From: Epiperipatus broadwayi
Lineage: Eukaryota; Onychophora; Udeonychophora; Euonychophora; Peripatidae
DNA: 64,000 nt
Assembly (NCBI GenBank): GCA_028023455.1
Contig: JAQFVV010012573.1
Location: 2,478,815 to 2,542,814, forward strand
Direction of reading: 5' to 3'
The translations under genes were made by a program, and so were the position numbers. Below the pieces are notes generated by a model. The model was given only the letters and a program-made list of their open reading frames with translations. It ran no database searches and had not been told where the DNA came from. Positions 53,780-64,000 of the stretch are shown in pieces (within the stretch, counting starts at the first letter, position 1; every line of letters starts with the position of its first letter).

Positions 53780-54540
53780 TTAACCAGATCAAGAAGCCTG
53801 ATGTAAAATTAGCCACGTTAATGGGCATAATAGATCTTCAAACTTATGAAAGTCTCAGTAGAAATGCCGACTGACCCAAATTTTGATAAAACATTAGCAA
53901 CTCTCACTGATTATTTTTTCCCAAAACCTTTACAATAATGCAGAAATATTATTTCCATCTTTGTATTGGGGGAAAATGCTTGAGTTGACAACTAGAATCC
54001 AAACATTGGCATTAAAGTGCGAATTCAAGGATATCCTGAATGAAGCACTTCGTGATCATTTTATTTGTGGCATAAACGATCACAACTTAAGATTTAAATT
54101 GCTAATGATGGCAATTTTAGATTTTGATTCAGTTTTGCCCCAAGCAATATTAGCAGAATCAATAGCTAGCCAAACAAAGCCATTAAAAAAAAAAAAACTA
54201 TTAATTATGCTGTGCTATGCAGAATATACAATGGATCCACAAATAAGATAACAGCGGTGGTTACACAACTAAAAGGACTCTACACTGTAGTAGTTCAAGC
54301 AGCAAATGGGTATCAACATCATCGCCATCTAAACCGAGATCGAGTCACAAAGAAACAAGTACATCAAGCGAAAATGATGACCACCAAACCAAAGACAGCA
54401 ACAATCCAGGCGAACACTCTGGAATAAGTACATCAAGCGAAGATGATGATGAACAAGTCAAGAACAGCAGCAGACCAAAGGAACCAGTGAAGCAGACAAG
54501 ACATCATCCTCTCATCTGTATGACTATATTCTTAGCCAGC
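53780..54540 (+). pseudogene. gag remnant of the Ty3/gypsy relic
   Basis: The open stretch 53961-54251 reads RIQTLALKCEFKDILNEALR, then DHFICGINDHNLRFKLL, then AILAESIASQTK. This is the capsid C-terminal pattern of Ty3/gypsy Gag (L..LA..C.F...L...LRD.F..GI.....R..LL......F..A...A...E). Upstream, MGIIDLQTYESL and DYFFPKP can be read with a frame change. No zinc knuckle, protease, reverse transcriptase or integrase follows: the frame runs into Lys/Gln-rich sequence and then directly to the purine tract of the 3' LTR. Confidence 0.7.
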
Positions 54541-54549
54541 AGGGAGAGA

Positions 54550-55171
54550 TGTCATATCTCTCCTTGCCTTAGAAATGGACTAGTCCAGATCCTGTCCTTA
54601 TCTGATCGGATTGAGCACATTGCCGCTAACTAATGTGGATAATCAATGTGAAACATAAGGTTAAAGTTTAAACATGTGGGTGAATATCAACCATTAGGTA
54701 ATGATACTCTCTGAATCCGATTGCTGCCAGTAAAGTTGGGGATCTGACAATAAATAGTCAGCCTTTTTGGAGGCAAATGAGAGAATATCTATCTAACGTA
54801 AATGACAGAACGCCTTGCCAATTGAAACCACTGCTATCAGTGAGTGTTTCTATTACTATCATTACGCTATAAGTCTATGCAGTGAAGCAAATCCACAATA
54901 GGTCTGGAAGCTGCAAAGACTAGAGACGACTCATTGGACAAATTCAAGGCAAGCTGTTTAGTACAGCCGGAAAAGTCATTGTACAAACTCATGAGGCAAC
55001 CTATTATATACAACTGGAAGTGACTTTCAGTCATTCGGACACTATCTGCCTGGCATTAATGAAATTCAGATACGTAGAAATATATTTATTGATTGTATAT
55101 TGTGTAAATGTATTTAATACTAAGTGAACTTCAATTATTCGTATTTTCTGCAATCCAGACCAAACGCAACA
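54550..55171 (+). repeat. 3' LTR of the Ty3/gypsy relic
   Basis: 622 bp, starts TGTCATATCTCTCC directly after AGCAGGGAGAGA and ends CGCAACA, followed by the target duplication CTTTC. Confidence 0.82.
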
Positions 55172-55373
55172 CTTTCTTTCATGAGTTATCTGTTCTAATC
55201 AGAAAAGTTTAAAAAGCAGCTCTTTTCAAACAAATTTAATTTTATAAATTGAAGCTAGTATTTATTATAAGAAGAATAAATCATGTGTGTTTTATAGATA
55301 ATATGTTTTCTATTAAACAAGGTGATGTGATGTGATGTATTTTGGCTTCTCCTTAAACGAACTCAAGAATATC

Positions 55374-55694
55374 TCAGCAATTATGCCCAGATAAACCTGT
55401 TAGCCACTTTATTTTCCATTCCCCACTCAAAGTCCTCCCATAATCTGCCCCATCCCATTTCCACAACATAATCTTTGTCAACTCTATGGCCTTTATATCT
55501 AAATCCCCCTTCTGCAAACCCAGCATTAAAACCAATGATTCACTTTCTGTATAATCACTTTGTTCATATCTATTCTCCCATAACTTCATTATCTGTACCA
55601 TTTCTGCTTTCAAGCATTTACATTCAATCAACAGATGACTAATATTTTCTATACCTTCCTTACATAATTTGCACATTAACCCATAATTTTTCAT
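55374..55694 (-). pseudogene. LINE C-terminal zinc-knuckle domain
   Basis: The frame begins KNYGLMCKLCKEGIENISHL followed by LIECKCL, a C-x2-C-x8-H-x4-C knuckle (Cys 8 and 11, His 20, Cys 25). This is the domain that ends CR1/jockey/I-type polyproteins and is thought to bind the element RNA. The second part (SGEWKIKWLTGL) approaches the 3' end. A second copy is at 16738-16502. Confidence 0.7.
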
Positions 55695-55939
55695 TTACAT
55701 GTATATTCTCTTATTGCTAAAGATACCATTCGAGCCTTAAACAATAAACTACTTTCCTTATTATCATCATAAATTAACTCGCATCCAATGTTTCGTTTAC
55801 TTCTATATATATTTAAACTCTTCTTACCCTCCATACTAGTTCTCCATCTCTCCAACTCCCTATTTTTTATTAATGCTTCTATTCTTTTATCCCATTCCTT
55901 ACCACTATAACACTCAACAATCCTCCTAACACAATCATC

Positions 55940-57990
55940 TCACCTTTTATACAAGTATACTGATATAAATTCTTTATCCAAATCTTTTGCATACCGCATT
56001 ACCTTTCTCACCCATCTTGTTACCTGCTCTTTACTCATAACCCAATTAAACACAATTTTGGCTATTCTTTTACTATTCATAAACTGCAACCTACCAAACA
56101 TTTTCATTTTACTTTTTGCATCTCTCATATAAAAACTTGACCATCCCATTTCTCCTTGAATTGCCTTCTTTGCTGTCCACCTCTCTGCATCTAATGCATG
56201 TCTTCCTACTTCCCTTTGTACTTTCTCTAAATAATCTAAAATCCTTTTACTAACACATAATGCAACATTGCCATATGTTAACCCTGTTACTGCAACTCCC
56301 TTCCATACAATTCTTGCTACATCATATTTATTATATGAAAATATTCTTAGTTTCTTTACCAAACCCTTTCTTTTCTTTGCTTCATTTATCAATTTTTTAT
56401 CCCATTCATCCAAGCAATTTTCCTGATTACATAAGATGATTCCTAAATACCTATATCTATCCACCACACTTAACTTTATATCCCCCAATAAGAATTCAAC
56501 ATCTTCTCTTTCCCCAGTATTAACCATCATTATATTTGATTTTTCTTCACTAAATTTAATCTCCATCTCTTTACCCACCCTTGCACATGTCCTCAATATA
56601 ATTTCCATATCTTCTCTTCTTTCTGCACCCAAAAAGATATCCACAAAAAAAAAGACCCGACAAAGTATATACTCCCTTGCCACCTATTAACGGTATCTCT
56701 ATCCCTCTTCCTAGTCTTTCTATTGCTTTCTCCATTTCACTCAAATACAACAAAACTCGAATACAACAAAAATAAGATAGGTGACATAGGTCGTCCTTGC
56801 CTTAATCCCACCCCACTTTTAACTTTAACTGATACTATATCCCCTAATTGGTAAGTATAATAATTATTTTCATATAATTTCTTAATAGCATTTACTAAAA
56901 CTTCATCCATTCCCAAATTTTCTAACCTTACCCATAATCTATTTTTATTTACTCTATCATATGCTTTCTCTATATCTATAAAACTCATATATAATGATCT
57001 ACTTGAATTCCTACTCATCTCCATAAATTGTGTAACTATAAACAAACTATCTCCTATACGCCTATCTGACCTAAAACCCCCTTGCATTTCCCCCTCTACA
57101 TTATTCTCTTCCATCCATTTTACAACTCTTCCAGCTACCATATATAAGAAAACTTTATATAAAACTGATGTTACCGCTATCGGTCTATAATTATTTAACT
57201 TTCTATGATCCTTACCCTTTCCTTTAAATAATAATCTTATTCTTGTATTACTCCAACTACCTGGAAAAACTCTCTTCTGTGCCATCTTATTAAAACAATA
57301 ACTTTGTTCTTGCTCTATGCCCTAATTCATTACCATCTCTGCTGCCCATCCATCTAAATCTCTCGCCTTTCCACTTTTCAATCTTTTCCCTGCCTCATTC
57401 AGTTCATTTTTTGTGAACCTAATATTCCCATTACTAAATGCTTTCATGTTTTCTATCACTAAGTCCTTCACATCTAATATCTTTTCTATATCGATTACAT
57501 ATCTATTTAAGATTCTCTCTAATTCTTCTCTAGAGCTACACTCTATTCCCTCATCATCTATTAATACTATCTCTCTTTCCCCTACATTTCTCCTTTTAAG
57601 GTAATTCCAAAATTTTTTACTCCCATCTCTTCCACTTTTATTAATATCCTCCAACAATTTACTATTCAACTTCATCCTCTCTCTATAATTATCCATTTTA
57701 GCCAACTTCTTCTTTTCTAAGTACTTTCCCCATTTAGCATTAATATCATTTTCACTTTCTTTGTTCTTAATAGCACACTTATATTCTCTGCATGCTTCTT
57801 TCCTCTCTTTTACACTTTTACTAACTCTCATTCTTTTATTACTTTTATTCTTCTGCATATTCTCAACTAAAACCCTATTTGCCACTTTTTCTATTTCACC
57901 ACACCAGTCCTTATACTCATCCCCAACCAACTGTTTCATGGTTTCTTCAACTTTTATTTTATACTCTACTAACTTATTCTTATCATTCAC
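55940..57990 (-). pseudogene. LINE reverse transcriptase, three frames
   Basis: Frames 57990-57322, 57285-56737 and 56683-55940. Motifs in order: LKSGKARDLDGWAAE (finger, canonical LKNGKAPGxDGI), LLFKGKGKDHRKLNNYRPIA, FIDIEKAYDRVN (motif A with its Asp), SGVGLRQGRPMSPILF (motif B). Then, after a frameshift near 56700, comes FFVDIFLGAERREDME, where FADD is expected: one catalytic Asp is lost. The thumb reads YRYLGIILCNQENCLDEWDK. Frame breaks near 57300 and 56710 plus the missing Asp make it non-functional. Confidence 0.8.
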
Positions 57991-58030
57991 TTTCCATCCA
58001 CATCTTTCACTATTGTTTCTACCTTTATTT

Positions 58031-58740
58031 CTATCCTCTTATCACATTACTAACCATTTCTATTACAATGAAGTTATTATCACTATTACACACTCTCTCT
58101 TCTTTATCAAACACCTTAATTTTCCGTATTTTATTCATTCCCTCTTTCTCTACCAATACATAATCTATTGTGTGAAATATATTATTCCTAGACCATGTGT
58201 ATTGTCCCACATAAATATTTGATAAATTCCCAATGCTCAAATTTACTCTTTGACAAAATTCCTTCAAAAACTGACTATTCTTATTATCTACATCATCAAT
58301 TTCTTCAATATGTCCATTCATATCCCCTATAACCATTATTCTCTTCCCCTTTTTTTAAAAATTTTGTATATCCTTAACTAGGCATTCATATATACTACTG
58401 TTCCACTCCATTACAGTTTGACTATCTCCAGTGGCTATATATACTACAGCCACATCCATTCTTGTCTACCCAACCTTATTTCAAATCCACAAATGCTCTT
58501 GACATTTTAACAATATTTAAATATTTTTTCGATATAACACCTATACCACCATCCCTTTTTTATTTTCTATTTATACCCTGCCATACCACCTCTTCCAAAA
58601 TAGGTTCTTCTTCTTCTCGTAGATAAGTTTCCACTACTGCTAATACCTCAAGCTCTTCACTTTCAATTGCTTTATTTAACTCCAGCCACTTTTCTGGTCT
58701 CCTACCACCTCTTCTTTCCTAACTACTCTTTTATAAATTC
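58031..58740 (-). pseudogene. LINE AP-type endonuclease, broken
   Basis: Pieces in order on the minus strand: ELEVLAVVETYLREEEEPIL (motif with the catalytic Glu of 'xETxL'), RDGGIGVISKKYLNIV (GGxGI), VAVVYIATGDSQTVMEW (replacing the 'vY.pp' strand), VIGDMNGHIEEIDDVDNKN (GDxN), YTWSRNNIFHTIDYVLV (IDYvl) and NSDNNFIVIEM, where SDH is expected. The change of the catalytic His to Asn in SDHN and several frameshifts argue against activity. Confidence 0.7.
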
Positions 58741-58911
58741 TTTTGATTCTTTCTTCTCCATTATGTTTACAACAAACTTTCTTACCATTAATCTTACAGA
58801 CCCTCTCCACATTTACACTTATATCTAAATCAACCATCTTTTGCTTATTTCTTATATCCCATCCATTCTTCTTCTTTTTGATAATATTACAATTTAAAAG
58901 CCCACCCCCCT

Positions 58912-59290
58912 TTAAAAGTTTTCCAAATTGTATTCTTTAAATATCAGACTCCCTAAAACTTCACTTCCTTGTTTTTCTAAGTGCAATCCATCTTTACTAT
59001 ATAACTCCCTCTTTCCAATAAACCAATTCCATACATCCACAAACACAACATTATTTCTCTCACACAATTTTTTCAATCTCTCATTTATAGAACATGCCCT
59101 ATCTAACAAATGCCTCTTGTCAAATCTTGGTAATATTCCAATTACCCCTACTCTTCCTTTAATCTCCCTCAATTTCCTAATCATTTCTACATACTCATCC
59201 ATTACTCTCTCTGATGGCTCTAACAAATTATTAGTCCCTACTATAACATATACATCTCTACTACCTTGCTTTCTTATTTTATCTGTTAAG
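58912..59290 (-). pseudogene. LINE SGNH/GDSL hydrolase-like domain (5' part missing)
   Basis: LTDKIRKQGSRDVYVIVGTN-N is block III (GxND-like, here GTNN). VGVIGILPRFDKRHLLDRAC is the IxxILPR strand common in LINE esterases, followed by INERLKKLCERNNVVFVDVW. YSKDGLHLEKQGSEVLGSLI contains the block V DGLHL with the catalytic Asp and His. Block I (GDS) is absent because the frame is cut at 59290 by the foldback repeat. In LINEs this domain forms ORF1 or an N-terminal part of the polyprotein; its role is not settled (membrane or lipid association has been suggested). Confidence 0.72.
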
Positions 59291-59733
59291 GCAAAACTCT
59301 CCATACAGTAGTGCCACCCTGTGCCAATCAGAATAATCAATAGATGCCAGAAGGCTTGTGCATAAAATCCCTATCCAGTGCCTACTCATCCAATATCCCC
59401 AGACTAGTTTCTGGCTTGTGGCCCTCGTCAGTGAGGAGCCTTGGATCTGAGAGCACTGCACCTAGATCTTAGGATCTAATACAACCCTCCAGCAGCCACC
59501 TTTTATTTCTACTTAACTACAAAACTATGAGAATGAAATTAAAAAACACAATAATATTTTCAATCTAAGCTCAATAGCTTATATAGTCATATAGGTCTGA
59601 ACTCAGTTCAGCACCCATACATTTTGGTGTCTTTGGCTCTTTAACAACCATAGCTACCACTATCCTATTAGGCAGGATTGGTGTTAAACCACTAAACAAT
59701 TATGTACTAGTATAAGAGATGGTGATCATGTGA
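59291..59733 (-). repeat. Foldback repeat family P copy plus unassigned tail at the LINE 5' end
   Basis: 'gcaaaactctccatacagtagtgccac' starts immediately at the end of the LINE coding region. It continues as a clean copy of family P (minus orientation) to about 59545, including CTGACGAG-GGCC-ACAA-GCC-A-GAAAC on the minus strand near 59430-59405. One terminal arm is missing. 59546-59733 is not recognised. The LINE target duplication follows at 59734, so this copy either inserted into the LINE or was carried at its 5' end. Confidence 0.55.
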
Positions 59734-60057
59734 TGTTTTCTATATTCTTTTAAAGATAAAAATAGATGCTTCTAAAGATGTAAATGTTGCTTCATTTTTT
59801 GTTTTAGTTATATTAAGTTTCCAAACACAAATAATAAAAATTTTAAGTGAAATATTGTGATGGTGTTTTATCGAAATTAAGTAAGTTTTTTTAAAGAGGT
59901 CCTTGGACCAACTTTGTCTGAAATTTTTAAAGAACTTAATTTTTACATATTCAAAAAATTTCAAATTCTAGATAGTGATGCAAATAAAACGAACTTAATT
60001 TTAGAATCCCCTAATAATTATGATTTATATATATATTATTTTTAATTATGATGTTTA

Positions 60058-60198
60058 CTAAGGCTGTAAACCTCAGGAATATGCGCGTGAAAATGCGAAG
60101 GTCGCATTTTCATGCGCATATTCCTGAGGTTTACAGCCTTAGTAAATATTACTTACATAATCAATGTGCGTTTAAATAAATTTATAATTACAACTTTA
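60058..60198. repeat. 141-bp palindromic insertion with 14-bp target duplication (tandem-dimer family member)
   Basis: Bounded by AATTATGATGTTTA at 60044-60057 and 60199-60212. A near-perfect hairpin occupies 60054-60146: two 45-base arms with one mismatch and a 3-base loop. The right part ('gccttagtaaatattactta' and 'aatcaatgtgcgttt') is the 3' portion of the monomer seen at 14240-14400. It lies inside the hAT just before the transposase. Confidence 0.75.
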
Positions 60199-60309
60199 AA
60201 TTATGATGTTTATATTTTAAGGAAAAATATATTTTGTCATGGATTAGTAGCTAAATTTAAACAGAAAGAATACAAATTGTGGTGTCGCTGCAGCAGGTTA
60301 TAGTACTCA

Positions 60310-62530
<2,221 letters not shown>

Positions 62531-62760
62531 TTTTTCTCTATATATATTAGTTTATTTTATTATTTTTATTGGTTTTGTTTGACATAATTTAAATTTAAGA
62601 ATAAATATTTGTTTTGTTTTTTTAACTCTTATACTTATTTGTTTAATTTATTTATTATTAATATCTGTCTATAAAATAACCAAGATGTCCTATTAAAATT
62701 TCAGGATTTATGAAGTGTTCCATTGTATTAGAAGTTAAGGAAATGCTATTCTAGATATTC

Positions 62761-62929
62761 AATTTGTTTTAATGAATCACTTTTAAAATTTCTCATGTTT
62801 CTTTTTTTCTTTATACATTCAAGTACGAGTGCGTGTGCGGCGCAACTGTTCCCAAAAGCTATTAATACAAAATAGCTAACTAAAAATAATAATAACTAGC
62901 ATTGTCTTGTCTCTACAGAAAATTTATTG
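62761..62929. other. Short unassigned stretch
   Basis: Contains an isolated GC-rich word 'gtacgagtgcgtgtgcggcg' near 62822. Nothing recognised. Confidence 0.3.
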
Positions 62930-63540
62930 GGAAATTACTACTTTTTTGTATCAGTTATCTTTTTATTGATTTTCTGAACTATCTCCAAATTTTTAATACT
63001 TTAAAATAATGATAAAAACTTGCAAATCATCAGCTGGAATACTGTCTTTCCTAATATTTTTCTTTCCTTTAGTTTTGCTTTACCATGTATTTTCTATCTG
63101 ACTAATTAAGGATTACTTTCTGTGTTGAACATTATATTTTTGAAATACAGTACATCTTTTTGTCAAAGTATAACTGAATTCTGCTAAACCTTCATTTACA
63201 TGTTTCTATATCCTTTACTGTTTAGCATTTTTCTCAAAAAAAGAATTCATATTTCTGTCATCATAACATTTCACTGTTTCATCTTTAAATTGTATATCTA
63301 TTCTAGCATTTTAAAATATTGTTTGGTCTGATCATTCATTTTGTACATCCATATAAAAATCCTTTATTTCTTTGTTACAATGAGAATTTGTTGGGACATA
63401 AATCTGAATTATCTGCACTTGCTATCTTTTATTAATTTGAATAACTATGCTTGACATTCTGTTTGATGTAACCACAATGCTGTTGTTCAATGTTTTATTT
63501 ATAATGATTCTCATTCCACTTGTACTTTCAATATATTTAA
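62930..63540 (-). pseudogene. LINE endonuclease fragment
   Basis: On the minus strand: SGMRIIINKTLNNS, then QQVQIIQIYVPTNSHCNKEI followed by KDFYMDVQ, the 'vqiiqvYaPT..s..eie.FY..l' strand and loop of AP-type LINE endonucleases (RTE-like). Further down are ENTWXSKTKG-like remains of the region after it. Stops and frameshifts throughout. Confidence 0.5.
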
Positions 63541-63955
63541 AGACTAGATAAAAAACAATGATAGATAGGTAAATTGAAAAAAATAAAGAAGCTGAAAAGA
63601 AATTTATTCTGTGATTGAAAATGTATACAGTAAATATATGTCATCGTAACATATCTTACAGCAAAAGTGATATATATTATTTTAGTTATGAAAAAAACAA
63701 AAATTTGTAATATCATCTGAGAATTATCCATATTTGCATTATTGCTATAATTATAAAAAATCTTTTTAGACATCAGTATCAATTTGAGATTATTTCTAAA
63801 AAGTGCAAGGTTTTTTTTGTCATTATAAAATATTACGTTGTTTAACCTTGGCACTAAACAATAGTAAGTAAGACTATTTTAGATTTGTAAGAAATAACTT
63901 AAGTAATATAAAATTTAAATCTGTTAGAATAAACCAATATCTAGAGATAAATATC
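63541..63955. other. A/T-rich stretch near the right edge
   Basis: An open minus-strand stretch at 63854-63537 is low-complexity (Phe/Ile/Tyr/Asn-rich) and resembles no family. No supported gene. Confidence 0.4.
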
Positions 63956-64000
63956 AACAAATTATTATTTCTCCGAACGTTTTTGAAGGCTTACCCTTCA
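63955..64000 (-). repeat. Edge of another PLE terminal repeat
   Basis: The minus strand begins TGAAGGGTAAGCCTTCAAAA then ACGTTCGGAG, matching the '(t)gaag..gg..cctcgaaaacgttcagccg' end of the PLE at 13.5 kb. It runs off the window. Confidence 0.35.

Larger units (their letters stand above)
52464..55171 (+). mobile_element. Ty3/gypsy-type LTR retrotransposon, internally deleted
   Basis: A 2.7-kb element with a 5-bp target duplication CTTTC (52459-52463 and 55172-55176). The 5' LTR is 52464-53133 and the 3' LTR is 54550-55171. Both begin TGTCATATCTC and end ..CAACA, giving the usual TG..CA. After the 5' LTR is a primer-binding-like TTGGCGCAGTCAGAC, typical of Ty3/gypsy elements primed by a serine-type tRNA. 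Before the 3' LTR is the purine tract AGCAGGGAGAGA. The interior is only 1.4 kb and has a gag remnant; pol and any envelope gene are absent, so the copy is non-autonomous. It sits inside the hAT. Confidence 0.85.
55314..59290 (-). mobile_element. LINE with SGNH esterase, AP endonuclease, RT and zinc knuckle
   Basis: Minus-strand non-LTR retrotransposon, near full length. The domains in order are SGNH hydrolase-like (59280-58912), endonuclease (about 58740-58031), a Lys/Glu-rich linker and RT (57990-55940), and a C-terminal knuckle (55694-55374). The 3' tail is a short (ATCAC)n. A 10-bp target duplication TGTTTTCTAT lies at 55304-55313 and 59734-59743, so material at 59291-59733 belongs to the same insertion or was added to it. 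Frameshifts separate the frames and the RT catalytic box is altered, so it is inactive. Esterase-bearing ORFs occur in CR1/L2-type LINEs, the likeliest group. Base composition is strongly strand-biased (pyrimidine-rich on the plus strand). Confidence 0.8.

Overview
This is a stretch of an animal nuclear genome. It is very AT-rich, intron-rich and crowded with decayed retroelements. There is no operon structure, and the only host genes are short exons with GT/AG borders separated by introns of 3-14 kb. An arthropod, perhaps a chelicerate, is my best guess from the mix of elements (RTE-like and SGNH-esterase LINEs, Penelope-like elements, a ZBED5/SCAND3-like hAT, a Ty3/gypsy relic). This is inference; no species can be named from the window.

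Host genes. (1) The plus strand carries the first six coding exons of WDR77/MEP50, the WD40 partner of the arginine methyltransferase PRMT5. They lie at 9886-9970, 24411-24596, 31668-31809, 41198-41247, 47204-47274 and 50621-50675. Reading frame and intron phase are consistent across all five junctions and give about 197 codons. I could not find the remaining ~145 codons in the window. (2) On the minus strand, head-to-head with WDR77, three canonical exons (9423-9366, 7005-6961, 6383-6306) join into a 59-codon ORF with a signal peptide. I do not recognise the product.

Repeats, left to right. A Penelope-like (PLE) reverse transcriptase fragment (1-600), a TA-flanked mariner/pogo-like DNA element (712-1632), a tandem-dimer repeat (1633-2081) and an RTE-like LINE (3425-5600). 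WDR77 intron 1 holds a tandem repeat with a textbook hammerhead ribozyme core (12040-12640), a palindromic PLE insertion encoding a GIY-YIG domain (12757-13622), another tandem-dimer repeat, a LINE 3' end, a foldback repeat and an old PLE palindrome. Introns 2 to 5 hold two GC-shifted blocks, more PLE palindromes (37.5-38.6 kb and 45192-45886), more tandem-dimer repeats (32361-32949 and 48544-49194) and LINE fossils. Downstream, a fossil hAT transposon spans 51.5-62.8 kb. It has been split by an internally deleted Ty3/gypsy element (52464-55171), an SGNH-esterase LINE (55314-59290 plus 5' material), a small foldback MITE and a 141-bp palindromic insertion. At the far right are a LINE endonuclease fragment and the edge of another PLE.

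The most interesting signal is a set of short palindromic or tandem-dimer insertions flanked by 8-16 bp target-site duplications. Some carry hammerhead ribozyme cores and tRNA-like B boxes. Another family shares three conserved hairpins but has no ribozyme core I can recognise. Together they suggest an active machinery, probably PLE- or retrozyme-like, that inserts self-complementary or multimeric RNAs.
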